Assembly: GCA_964501185.1 (NCBI GenBank)
Contig: CAZCRT010000011.1
Coordinates: 39,465-78,746, forward strand
Length of the DNA stretch: 39,282 nt
Direction: 5' to 3'
Source of the DNA: BS150m-G50 sp964501185 [NCBI: uncultured Bacteroidia bacterium]
GTDB taxonomy: Bacteria; CAIWAD01; BS150m-G50
In this document: positions 18,285-27,115 of the stretch, one piece after another
Layout of the letters: every line of letters begins with the position of its first letter
Numbering within the stretch: position 1 is the stretch's first letter
Program-made: the position numbers and the translations under genes
Notes under the pieces: generated by a model
What the model was told of the DNA's origin: nothing
The model's input: the letters and a program-made list of their open reading frames with translations, nothing else
Database searches by the model: none

Positions 18285-18677
18285 ATGGAAGCTGTGGAAA
18301 GCTTGACTATCATATCGAACTTTGTGGCATTCTACACTGTCGCAGTGATTATCGTTATTATGGTGTTGAGAACAAATTACAAGAAGCGATCACTGATCAG
18401 TAAAGAGATCATAACTGCTATAGAAAAAGGGGCTGACATCCCCCTTCCGAAACCACGAAAGTTCAATTACCGCAACCAGGGGGTGATCTGGCTGCTGCTC
18501 GGTGCTGCTCTGTTTATCGCTCTGTGGGTTTCACTGCAACAGCTGACAGCGGCAATCTGGGGCTTGTTGCCGTTCTCTCTGGGCCTGGCACTGCTGTTGA
18601 TTCACCGGTTCCAGCAGAAAGATCCACCGGATCAATCCCAATCAGCCGTCACACGGAACCAGCTGGAGGAAAGCTGA
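18285..18677 (+). CDS. DUF6249-like small membrane protein
   Basis: 130 residues with one N-terminal membrane helix (about 8-28), a short charged cytoplasmic stretch, and two more helices (about 64-82 and 88-106). The arrangement VAFYTVAVIIVIMVL...LLLGAALFIALWVSL resembles the DUF6249 family, often encoded beside ECF sigma factors; function unknown. Good ribosome site (AAGGAGAG before ATG). Its 3' end overlaps the convergent peptidase gene by 46 nt. Likely part of the same regulatory module as the sigma factor, by position. Confidence 0.75.
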   Translation: MEAVESLTIISNFVAFYTVAVIIVIMVLRTNYKKRSLISKEIITAIEKGADIPLPKPRKFNYRNQGVIWLLLGAALFIALWVSLQQLTAAIWGLLPFSLGLALLLIHRFQQKDPPDQSQSAVTRNQLEES

Positions 18678-20842
18678 AGTGTGACGTTATAGCTATTGTC
18701 ATGAAGTGGCGCATCCGGATTCAGACATTCCCAGCCCTCCGGAAATGGTGCCAGGGGATCGTCCGCCCGGTAGACATAATAATGGCACCCCTCCTGAGCA
18801 TCCCAGGAGACTGCTATCAGGTTTTCACCCGGTGCACTGGCGAGTGCAGTGATCTGCACATTCTCGGGTGGATCCGGAAATGGTGGGCGTGGGGCCTGCA
18901 GGACATTCAGTTCAGCAATTGAGGTCCAGGGGCCGCCATTAACCTCGGAAAGCGCCTGCAACCGCAGGTATCTCCCCTCGCTGGCTGGAAATATCGCGAC
19001 CTGTTCCGCCGGTGAGTTGGACCAGGTTCCGGTCGCCACCGGTTCACCCCAGTCACTGTCATCCAGGCTGATATAGATTTCATAATCCGCAATACGCCCG
19101 TTGGAACCAACCTGCCGGGGTAGATACTTAACCGCTCCCACAACGTATTCAGTACCCAGATCGAGCTGAATCTCATGTGGAGGTGGATCACCGTCGCCCC
19201 AGACTGTGTGCCAGATTGTGCTGCCATCACCATCGAGAACATTTTCAGGCGCGCTGTCACCACCCGGCTGTGCGCTGTCATAGTAGTGGACAGAAAGCTC
19301 TGATTGCGGTATGATCAGATAGGGATTGCCACCGGGGCTACCCGGCATGTCAATTGGAATCAGCGTGGTTGCTCCGCCTCCAGAAATCGGGACAAGACTC
19401 TGGGAAGAAGTTATCTCGACACCATCCGGATTGCCGGTGTAATCCATAACCGAGGTGGTGTAAACAGTACCAAATCCATTGGCAACCGTGGTTGATTCGA
19501 TCTGCAGAAAATAGCGGAACGGCACCCGGGTGTCAAAACCGAAAGACAGGTCGGTCAGGTCATAACCCAGCTCCATCTGCTCGGTATGCTCCTGGCCATC
19601 CGCCCAGACCCCCAGCAGGGCCACATCCCGCAACCCGGCATAGTAGAAATGATGACAGGGAACTGTCACATCCGGTTCCGTGGCAGTGGGGTCGGCAGCG
19701 ATACCGATACTCAGTTTCAGCTGGCGCCGCTGGCTGTAGTCCAGATTCACCTTCAGGACATGCTGCGGTGTGTAGTTCTTCCGTATGTAATAGAACTCCG
19801 CATTCATGTTGTTGATATGCAGCAGCCGATACGGGACATAAACGGTACCGTCGTTCTTCCAACCGCTGCCCCAGGAATTGAGCATGATCAGGGCACCCCG
19901 CTCCCAGTCACTCATATCCACGATATCGTCACCATTGATATCAATGTCGTTTGTAATCATGTGGTCATCGTTGAAGTCAAAACCGACGTCATCGTCGTAA
20001 CCGGACCAGGTCGTACCGTGATCAACCTGTGGGCCCCATTGTTGCACCAGATACTTACCTTCTTCATGTTCACCTGCAGGAATCTGTACGTACTGAGCTC
20101 CGGTGATCGCACAACCGGCACCGGCAACACCACCCTCTGGAAAATCCGCGTCTCCATGATGATCATTCATCCAGCTCTTGAGTATTTCCAGATTCTCAGG
20201 AGTGGTCAGCGAAATCGCGTTGTTATGATCCAACCGGTTAGACATGGCATTGTACCAGCGTTCGTAGAGGTGCATCCAGCCATAGTCATCCTCATCTTCC
20301 GTCGGCCAGTCGATATTACCACCGTAGAGCGAGGAATACCGGTCCCCATCGTAATCTATAGCATTGGGAACACCGTTGGCGATAGCCATCTGAGCTTTAC
20401 CGGAATTCTGACCTGTAAGCAGCCAGGTGAAGTGCGAGGGATACCGGTTCTGGGCAGGATCACCTGACAGATTGCGGAAGCAGTTCAGCTCGTAGGCAAA
20501 CATGTAGCAGATACGGGAGGCGGAGCCACAGGACCCACCAGCCTGGTTAAATACCGGACGCATGTGATAGGAAAACGAATGGTCTATCCGGTCGCGTAAA
20601 CTCTCCCTGTCAAACCGCAGACGCAAACTGTATGTTTCAGCTGCCGAAAGAAACAGCTCTTCTGCCAGCGGTTCATAACCACCCACCAGCCAGGGAGCGC
20701 CCTGTGGATCAGGATTGATGTTGCTGATTGTTGTTACTGATGATTCTGCTTCTCCAGCTGAACTGATGTCACCACCGGCAAACAGAATAGTGGCCAGCAG
20801 CATTGTCAATACGATCTGGAAAAAACATTTTTGTATGTTCAT
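18632..20842 (-). CDS. Secreted papain-like (C1) peptidase with EF-hand insert and discoidin domain
   Basis: 736 residues from 20842, chosen for its GCAGGAG ribosome site and the signal peptide starting MNIQKCFFQ. A papain-like fold is suggested by FNQAGGSCGSAS (Gln100, Cys105), VDHGTTWSGYDDD (His275) and LNSWGSGWKNDG (Asn322). The usual QGSCGSCW is altered: the second Cys-Trp is missing, so the nucleophile would be Cys105, or the enzyme is inactive. Between His and Asn sits an insert with EF-hand/dockerin-like calcium loops (289-314, DINGDDIVDMSD). An F5/8-type C (discoidin) domain (about 530-670) and an Fn3-like end follow. It lies 22 bp after pilD in the same direction and is probably co-transcribed. 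No PNPF sorting domain. Substrate unknown. Confidence 0.82.
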   Translation of the reverse strand: MNIQKCFFQIVLTMLLATILFAGGDISSAGEAESSVTTISNINPDPQGAPWLVGGYEPLAEELFLSAAETYSLRLRFDRESLRDRIDHSFSYHMRPVFNQAGGSCGSASRICYMFAYELNCFRNLSGDPAQNRYPSHFTWLLTGQNSGKAQMAIANGVPNAIDYDGDRYSSLYGGNIDWPTEDEDDYGWMHLYERWYNAMSNRLDHNNAISLTTPENLEILKSWMNDHHGDADFPEGGVAGAGCAITGAQYVQIPAGEHEEGKYLVQQWGPQVDHGTTWSGYDDDVGFDFNDDHMITNDIDINGDDIVDMSDWERGALIMLNSWGSGWKNDGTVYVPYRLLHINNMNAEFYYIRKNYTPQHVLKVNLDYSQRRQLKLSIGIAADPTATEPDVTVPCHHFYYAGLRDVALLGVWADGQEHTEQMELGYDLTDLSFGFDTRVPFRYFLQIESTTVANGFGTVYTTSVMDYTGNPDGVEITSSQSLVPISGGGATTLIPIDMPGSPGGNPYLIIPQSELSVHYYDSAQPGGDSAPENVLDGDGSTIWHTVWGDGDPPPHEIQLDLGTEYVVGAVKYLPRQVGSNGRIADYEIYISLDDSDWGEPVATGTWSNSPAEQVAIFPASEGRYLRLQALSEVNGGPWTSIAELNVLQAPRPPFPDPPENVQITALASAPGENLIAVSWDAQEGCHYYVYRADDPLAPFPEGWECLNPDAPLHDNSYNVTLQLSSSWFRVTADWD

Positions 20843-20864
20843 ATGAGTCTCCTGCAGAGAATTT

Positions 20865-21659
20865 CTACAATACCAGTCCCAGGTACCACGCAACCATCCG
20901 CTCACCCCAGAGGATTGCGATCAGAGTTCCCAGCAGCAGGTAGGGGCCAAAGGGAAAGTAACGATTCCTCTCACGCTGTTTTGTCAGAATCAGAGCTCCC
21001 TGCCAGAGCGTCCCCAGCAGGCTGGCCAGAAAAATACCCACCATAATATCTGTGATACCTGCGAACAAACCCAGTGCTGCCACCAGCTTGATATCACCAC
21101 CACCGAGCCCATCCTTGCCCAGTAGCTTGCGCGATACTACTGCTATCAGATAGAAGACCAGCCAGGCAAAGGCAGCTCCGGCCAGGCCGCTCCAGATTGG
21201 AAACACCTGCTGAAACGGCGGTAACAACGCATTCCAACCGTTGACCAGCAGGCCCATGATCAACAGTGGATATACGAGCCGGTTGGGCAGCAGGAAATGA
21301 TCGTAGTCAATCATGGTAAGTGGCAATGCAAGTATCAGCAGCGGCAGGAAAAAGATGAAGTGGCGCCAGTCAGTCAGCAGGATTGCGAAAACCAGAAACA
21401 GTAACCCACTCGCCAGCTCGACCAGTGGATAACGTACAGAAATCGGATCAGCGCAGACTCTACACCTCCCCCGTAGCAGGACCCAGCTGAGCAGCGGAAT
21501 ATTGTCGTACCATACGAGTTTACTGCTGCAGCCGGGGCAGTGAGAGGCAGGTTTGATTATTGACTGTTTGTGAGGAATACGGTGAATCAACACATTTGCA
21601 AAACTACCGAAAACCAGTCCCAGTATCAGCGCAAACAGCTGGGGGTAGTATTGGACCAT
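20865..21659 (-). CDS. pilD: PilD, prepilin peptidase and N-methyltransferase
   Basis: Inner-membrane aspartic protease that removes prepilin leaders after Gly and methylates the new N-terminus. 264 residues. The N-terminal cytoplasmic loop has the zinc CPGC...CRVC pair (methylation domain); catalytic Asp residues are in LTMIDYDHFLLPN and GLGGGDIKLVAALG. About seven to eight membrane segments. AAGGAA ribosome site before the ATG. It should process the pilin and the minor pilins of this window. It follows pilC but is separated from it by two stem-loops. Confidence 0.97.
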   Translation of the reverse strand: MVQYYPQLFALILGLVFGSFANVLIHRIPHKQSIIKPASHCPGCSSKLVWYDNIPLLSWVLLRGRCRVCADPISVRYPLVELASGLLFLVFAILLTDWRHFIFFLPLLILALPLTMIDYDHFLLPNRLVYPLLIMGLLVNGWNALLPPFQQVFPIWSGLAGAAFAWLVFYLIAVVSRKLLGKDGLGGGDIKLVAALGLFAGITDIMVGIFLASLLGTLWQGALILTKQRERNRYFPFGPYLLLGTLIAILWGERMVAWYLGLVL

Positions 21660-21679
21660 TGATATTCCTTGAAGAATCT

Positions 21680-21703
21680 AAAACGGAGCCCTGAAGGCTC
21701 CGC
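21680..21703 (-). terminator. Intrinsic terminator between pilC and pilD
   Basis: On the minus strand CGGAGCC-TTCAG-GGCTCCG (21684-21702) is followed by TTTT. It would end or attenuate the pilBC transcript just upstream of the pilD start, so pilD probably has its own promoter or partial read-through. Confidence 0.8.
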
Positions 21704-21726
21704 TTATTGAATTCTATAAATCAGAC

Positions 21727-21743
21727 TTCGCGGTTTACGCGAA
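21727..21743 (-). other. Hairpin at the pilC stop codon
   Basis: TTCGCG-GTTTA-CGCGAA, a 6-bp stem with 5-nt loop, 3 nt past the pilC stop. No T-run of its own; it may protect the pilBC mRNA 3' end. Confidence 0.55.
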
Positions 21744-21746
21744 ACA

Positions 21747-22994
21747 CTACATACCTCTTTGCATCACCATACCCATATTGAAAACAGGCAGGTAGATAAC
21801 GATCAGGATGGCACCAACAACCACACCAATCGAGATTATCATAAATGGCTCAATCAGGGAGGTCAACCGTTCGATGACAGAATCAACCTGCTTGGCATAG
21901 AAGTCAGCCGCTTTACCCAGCAGTACATCCAGCTCACCGGTCTCCTCACCTGTTGCAGTCAGCTGCACCAGCGTAGAGGGAAACACCTCGCTTTTCTTCA
22001 TCGCATTTGAGACTGAATAGCCATCCTTCAGCAGATCGCGCACATTGGCGACCGCCCTTTCCACAACTTTGTTTGCTACCACCCCCTGCGCAAGCTTGAG
22101 CGATTCCATTACTGTGACACCACTGGCAAAGAGGATACTCATGGTCTTGGAGTACTTGTTCATGATCGAATCATGCAGCAGACCACCAAAGACAGGCATC
22201 CTCAGGAAAATACTGTCAATGAAGAACCCACCCTTTTCAGTCAATGATATCACCCAGATTATGAACGATATCAGCAGTAATACCAGCAGCGCCCAGCCGA
22301 TATTGTTGGAAATAAGACGGCTTATTGAAACCAGTACTTGAGTCGGTACTGGCAGATCGGCACCAAAACGGGCATAGACCTCTTCAAACTGTGGTACAAC
22401 TTTCCAGAGCAGGAAAATCACCGCTATTATCAGGAAGCTGAAAATGAATACCGGATAGTACATGGCCGATTTCACCTTGGTACGGGTATCTTCAACCCCT
22501 TCCAGATAGTCAGCCAGCTCCAGCAGCACTGTATGCAGGCTACCCGAGATTTCACCGGCTTTTACCAGCGCCACATAGAGCCGGTTAAAAACAGCCGGAT
22601 GACGTTCCAGGGCGTCGGAAAGCTGGGTGCCCTTCTTCACATCAGTGGACACCTGCTCGATCATACCTTTGAATTTCTTGTTCTTCTCCTCAACAGCCAG
22701 ATTACTGATCGACTTTTCGATGGTCAGACCGGCTGCAAACATTGTCGCCAGCTGTCGGGTGAAAAATACCAGAGTGCGCAGTCGAACCCGATTTTTCAGG
22801 TTCTCCATCGCCTGCATGATTTTCTCACCCAGTGTCTGCTTGGTTGCCCGATCAGTAGCGTGCTTTTCCTTAAGGGTGATAACAACACCCATGGCCTGAA
22901 CCTGCTCCAGAGCGGCATCCATGCTGGGGGCCTTCAGCTGCCCTTCCTGACGGGAACCATTGGGATCCTTGACGATATAAGCGTATGTGGGCAT
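21747..22994 (-). CDS. pilC: PilC, type IV pilus inner-membrane platform
   Basis: Couples the assembly ATPase to pilin insertion. 415 residues with two GspF domains (about 70-200, starting RTLVFFTRQLATMFAAGLTI; about 275-400, starting YSKTMSILFASGVTV) and three membrane helices. The repeated GEISGSL and GEETGELD motifs are typical. It begins 12 nt after the pilB stop. Length normal. Confidence 0.97.
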   Translation of the reverse strand: MPTYAYIVKDPNGSRQEGQLKAPSMDAALEQVQAMGVVITLKEKHATDRATKQTLGEKIMQAMENLKNRVRLRTLVFFTRQLATMFAAGLTIEKSISNLAVEEKNKKFKGMIEQVSTDVKKGTQLSDALERHPAVFNRLYVALVKAGEISGSLHTVLLELADYLEGVEDTRTKVKSAMYYPVFIFSFLIIAVIFLLWKVVPQFEEVYARFGADLPVPTQVLVSISRLISNNIGWALLVLLLISFIIWVISLTEKGGFFIDSIFLRMPVFGGLLHDSIMNKYSKTMSILFASGVTVMESLKLAQGVVANKVVERAVANVRDLLKDGYSVSNAMKKSEVFPSTLVQLTATGEETGELDVLLGKAADFYAKQVDSVIERLTSLIEPFMIISIGVVVGAILIVIYLPVFNMGMVMQRGM

Positions 22995-23006
22995 TAACTC
23001 TACCTC

Positions 23007-24725
23007 TTAGAAATCTTCGACGGTCGCGCGCTTTACCTCTTCCAGGGTGGTGACACCCTCCAGCATCTTTTGCAAACCGGCATTATGCAATGAAATCATA
23101 CCATTTTCAACAGCCTGCTCCCGAATCTCTTCCTGGTTGGCTTTATTGAAAATAAGCTTTCTGATATTCTGTTTAACTTCCAGGATTTCGAAAATACCGG
23201 TTCGTCCTGCATAACCGGTATTGCGGCAGTGTGCACAACCGGTGCCACGGTACAGCTTGACTCCCTGATGCTTACCCGGATCTTCTCCAATCAGATGCCA
23301 GTCTTCCTCAGTCGGTGTATATTCTTCTATACATTTCTTACAAATCTTACGTACCAACCGCTGTGCCATCACCAGGTTCACTACTGAACCGGCCAGAAAT
23401 TCCGCTACATCCAGATCAATCAGGCGAGTGATGGTGGAGGGGGCGTCATTGGCATGAAGCGTAGTGAAAACCAGATGGCCGGTAAGGGCAAACTTGATGG
23501 CAATATCTGCAGTTTCGGGATCACGGATCTCACCGATCAACAGTGTATCCGGGTCCTGCCTCAAAATTGAACGCAGGGAAGCGGCAAAGGTCAGACCGAT
23601 CTTATCACGGAGCTGCACCTGGTTAATACCGGAAATCTGGTACTCAACCGGATCTTCAACCGTGGTGATATTATCCTGAATTGATTTGATTTCGTTTAAA
23701 GAGGCATAGAGGGTGGTGGACTTTCCAGAACCGGTAGGTCCTGAAATGATTACCATACCGTACGGCTGCCTGATCCAGCGTTCAAATGTTCTCAGCCGAT
23801 CCTCGGGGAAACCGAGGTTACGCAGATCGAGCGAAAAACCGCTCTTATCGAGCAGACGCATCACGACCTTCTCACCCAGCACTGTGGGCAGAATGGAAAC
23901 ACGCACATCTACTTCACGATCCGGCATTTTAACGGTAAAACGGCCATCCTGGGGTAGTCTGCGTTCCGCGATATTGAGCTTACTCAAAATCTTGATACGG
24001 GAGACAATTCCCTGCAGTGAGGACAGGGGTGGTGTCATCACTTCCATCAGTACACCATCGATACGATAGCGAACTCTGACATGAGTATCCTGTGGTTCCA
24101 CATGGATATCGGTAGCACGATCCTGAATCGCCTCAGTAATCATCAGGGTCACCAGCTTGACAAGCGGTGCATCCTTCTCGTCTTTCTCAACATCAATCTC
24201 CATGCCGGCGTCAGCGCTTTCGGCATCAGGATCGGCAAGAAACTGAAGATCCTCGATAGCACCCTCGACATCGTGGGTCTTGCGGATCTTGACATAAGTA
24301 CGGCCGATAGCATCAATAATTGTCTGCTCACCGCCGAGGTGAAGTTTGACGGTAAAATCAGTACTCTTTTTGATATTGTCGACAGCGACTATGTCATCCG
24401 GATCAGCCATGGCGACATGTAGAATGCCATCTTCAATCCTGACCGGAATAACAATATTTGCACGGGCGAAATCCTCGTTAAGTACCCGTACAGCTTCCTG
24501 GGAAGCGGTGAGAATCTCTTCTGAGGTAAGAAAATCGACACCCATCTGCTTGGCCAGCCCGGCCACCAGGTTATCTTCACTGATAAAGCCGAGTTCCATC
24601 AGCACTCTTCCGAGTCGCGCACCCATTCCCGGCGCATGCTCCAGAGCCTGCTCAAGCTGGTCTTCACCGATGAATCCCTCCAGCATCAGGATCTTGCCAA
24701 TTTTCTCAAACTGGGGGTTGTACAT
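23007..24725 (-). CDS. pilB: PilB, type IV pilus extension ATPase
   Basis: Hexameric cytoplasmic motor that drives pilus assembly. 572 residues: N-terminal MshEN/GspE-N domain (about 1-150) with its RLGRVLMELGFISED repeat, then the ATPase with Walker A GPTGSGKST (329-337), Asp box TTVEDPVEY (354-362), Walker B LLIGEIRD (395-402), His box TGHLVFTTLHAND (415-427) and the zinc tetracysteine Cys462, 465, 497, 500. GGAG ribosome site before the ATG. The MshEN domain suggests control by cyclic di-GMP, as known for this domain elsewhere. Confidence 0.97.
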   Translation of the reverse strand: MYNPQFEKIGKILMLEGFIGEDQLEQALEHAPGMGARLGRVLMELGFISEDNLVAGLAKQMGVDFLTSEEILTASQEAVRVLNEDFARANIVIPVRIEDGILHVAMADPDDIVAVDNIKKSTDFTVKLHLGGEQTIIDAIGRTYVKIRKTHDVEGAIEDLQFLADPDAESADAGMEIDVEKDEKDAPLVKLVTLMITEAIQDRATDIHVEPQDTHVRVRYRIDGVLMEVMTPPLSSLQGIVSRIKILSKLNIAERRLPQDGRFTVKMPDREVDVRVSILPTVLGEKVVMRLLDKSGFSLDLRNLGFPEDRLRTFERWIRQPYGMVIISGPTGSGKSTTLYASLNEIKSIQDNITTVEDPVEYQISGINQVQLRDKIGLTFAASLRSILRQDPDTLLIGEIRDPETADIAIKFALTGHLVFTTLHANDAPSTITRLIDLDVAEFLAGSVVNLVMAQRLVRKICKKCIEEYTPTEEDWHLIGEDPGKHQGVKLYRGTGCAHCRNTGYAGRTGIFEILEVKQNIRKLIFNKANQEEIREQAVENGMISLHNAGLQKMLEGVTTLEEVKRATVEDF

Positions 24726-24834
24726 CTCACTCCTTAATTGTTCAGGATATAGTTATTGCCCGGGAATACCGTCATTAAAACAGCATTCCAATTGCTTCTC
24801 AGCTCTGTCCTATCGCTATATAAATAGCAGTGGT

Positions 24835-24862
24835 AAAAAATAAGGGGGAGTACAACTCCCCC
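24835..24862 (-). terminator. Strong intrinsic terminator after the Ig-repeat lipoprotein gene
   Basis: On the minus strand GGGGGAG-TTGTA-CTCCCCC (24844-24862) is followed by TTATTTTTTA. It marks the end of the pilMNOPQ-lipoprotein operon and separates it from pilBC. Confidence 0.92.
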
Positions 24863-24880
24863 GTAGTATTATCTCGTCGT

Positions 24881-27115
24881 CTACAGACTTGGTGGACAGG
24901 GGGTTGTGCACTGGATCGTCCACTGGTTGCTCTGGATGCCGTCCGGCAACTGAGAGGCCCACACATTCAGCGTGAATGGTGCAAACTGATAGTAATCCTC
25001 TGAAGTTCCACAGAAGGTCCACATGTTCTCACAGATGGTCTGGTAAACACGCAGCGTCTTCACAACCATTCCCTGATCGTCGGAAATACCGATGTTATTA
25101 CCCACCGGTGGGTCCCAGACAGTGTTGGTGGGCGATGAAGCAAAGAACTGGATGATCTGGTTGTGTACCGGTGTACCGTAACCATCAACGATTAGAGCGT
25201 AAACGGTTACATCTATGAACTCTTCCGCACCATTAATCTCTGGATTGTCAAACTGCAGCGCGTCTGTATCAGCCCATACAGACAGGTTCTGCCCGATATC
25301 ACCCGGCTGAAACGGCAGGATGAAGAAGGGAGCATCAAAAGCGATACAGAGATCACCCGGTACCAGCGGTGAATCAGGATCCTCCGGATCTTCCGGTACG
25401 AGCCCGGCACAACAGGCTTCAACCAGGAACAGGGTATCCCCGATTGTACCTGAGGAATAGATCATATCTGTGAAGGCAATACCGGGGTGTGTTTCACCAC
25501 CACGGTTCTCATTACCGGTGAAAGCATCACCACCGATAGAGCAGATTTCCTCCGGCCAGACATGAAAATAGACCGCAGTGGAGTCACGCACATCGTTTGA
25601 ATACTGATCCCAGAAATGTGACGCCCACTCGATCTCCCACATACCTGCACCCAGCTGAATACCAACCGCATTGCGATCGACATAGCCATAAGTGGGAGGA
25701 CCGGAAACGATTGTGATCAAAGCGCGCTGTGACATAACATCAGGATATTCTACCACATAAGCCTGGACCATCACCACACCGGGACGCTTCCAGCTGTTCA
25801 CCGACATGGTTGCTTCACCGTTTGTCGTCATGACATGAAGTGTGTCACTGGTGCCGCTTAAACCGTGGTACCAGTAGCGGGTTTCATTACCGGCGACCGA
25901 CATACTTACTGAATCAGGGGCGGAAACGATTGTGAAAGCTACTTCCACCTCTTCGGCGACACCATAACCGGTAGGATCGAGCACTTCAGCGAAGACAGCT
26001 GTCTGTGACATCGCACCGGAACCCATGATCTCAATCACAGGGTTATTTGCCCTGAGGGCAATATTAGCCGGAATACCGGCGTTAAGCATGATAAAGGTTG
26101 ATGCGGTAATATCTACCGTACCTACGCTGACTGTAGCTGTGATCTCAGCGAGTCCCGAACTGGAGCCCATCTGGAAGATAACACTGCATTCACCGTTTTC
26201 ATCAGTGGTAGCAAATGTTTCCACACTACCAAGTGTGGTCGTGAAAACCACATTGGTGCCCTCTTCCACAGCATTGTTCAGGGGATCATAAACAGTAGCA
26301 GTTATCGTGGATGCAATTATCTCACCCTGTGGCAACTGGTTATACTCCGTATCCATTACGATATTTGAAGCGTCACCAATTCCCATAAGGACTTCGTAAT
26401 CACGCGAGTCCTGAAGACTTCCATAACTGGCAGTGATGGTGCAGGGGCCGGTTTCAGATACTGATATCCAGAGAGCGGTAGCCACACCCTGTGCATCAGT
26501 TACTGCTTCACCGGTAATCACACCCAGAGTTGACATAAAATAGACTGTCAGCCCGGCCTGGGCATGACCCTCGATTGTCAGAAGTGCCCTGACTTCCGTC
26601 TCCTCAGTATTACTGGGGTCGGTGTACAGGTTTTCACCCAGTGGCTGGATAATAGTAAGCGCGTTTGCTTCGCGAATACGCAACTCGATCTGCGTGGTAT
26701 CCATCGCGTTTCCAGATCGCGCCATAATCTCGACAATGGGATTATCTACCAGATCCATTCCGTCAACCGTCTGGTAAACGAAACTCATCTGGCCCTGATG
26801 ATTGGTAACTGAATCGGTATTCGCCGGGTACAGGGCACCCTGACTGCCAGGAATCAGGTTAACCTCAACCTCAGCACCCGCAATAGCAGTAGACTGCACA
26901 TCCAGCACCTGAACCAGGAGCGTATCAAGCGCACCTACAGATGAGGTTGTATCAACAAACAGGAGCGGTTCCTGTGGATAGATGTTGATACTATGTGCGT
27001 TCTGAGTAGACTGACTATCATCTTCTGAACTGGAGACAACCCGTCGGTCGCATCCTGATAGCAGCATGAAGATAGACAGCATCAGAATTGAAGATATGAA
27101 GAGATACTTTCTCAT
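24881..27115 (-). CDS. Lipoprotein with bacterial Ig-like (Big_1/invasin-type) repeats, coupled to pilQ
   Basis: 744 residues. A lipoprotein signal peptide ends at LLSGC (Cys22). It is followed by an invasin-like series of about four beta-sandwich repeats; several carry the Big_1 pattern of a variable loop then TTDENGECSVIFQMG or TDAQGVATALWIS. A less repetitive C-terminal region (about 440-744) is rich in Cys and Trp. The ATG overlaps the pilQ stop as ATGA (27112-27115), so the two proteins are made together. No PilP/TsaP-type LysM domain is seen. Suggested role: an outer-membrane lipoprotein around the secretin pore or its surface collar, which is inference from position only. Confidence 0.82.
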   Translation of the reverse strand: MRKYLFISSILMLSIFMLLSGCDRRVVSSSEDDSQSTQNAHSINIYPQEPLLFVDTTSSVGALDTLLVQVLDVQSTAIAGAEVEVNLIPGSQGALYPANTDSVTNHQGQMSFVYQTVDGMDLVDNPIVEIMARSGNAMDTTQIELRIREANALTIIQPLGENLYTDPSNTEETEVRALLTIEGHAQAGLTVYFMSTLGVITGEAVTDAQGVATALWISVSETGPCTITASYGSLQDSRDYEVLMGIGDASNIVMDTEYNQLPQGEIIASTITATVYDPLNNAVEEGTNVVFTTTLGSVETFATTDENGECSVIFQMGSSSGLAEITATVSVGTVDITASTFIMLNAGIPANIALRANNPVIEIMGSGAMSQTAVFAEVLDPTGYGVAEEVEVAFTIVSAPDSVSMSVAGNETRYWYHGLSGTSDTLHVMTTNGEATMSVNSWKRPGVVMVQAYVVEYPDVMSQRALITIVSGPPTYGYVDRNAVGIQLGAGMWEIEWASHFWDQYSNDVRDSTAVYFHVWPEEICSIGGDAFTGNENRGGETHPGIAFTDMIYSSGTIGDTLFLVEACCAGLVPEDPEDPDSPLVPGDLCIAFDAPFFILPFQPGDIGQNLSVWADTDALQFDNPEINGAEEFIDVTVYALIVDGYGTPVHNQIIQFFASSPTNTVWDPPVGNNIGISDDQGMVVKTLRVYQTICENMWTFCGTSEDYYQFAPFTLNVWASQLPDGIQSNQWTIQCTTPCPPSL

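Noticed and set aside
19586-20467. 293-codon open frame on the plus strand opposite the C1-like peptidase
   Set aside because: It lies entirely antisense to a gene with clear domain motifs, lacks a ribosome site and has an odd composition; a shadow frame.
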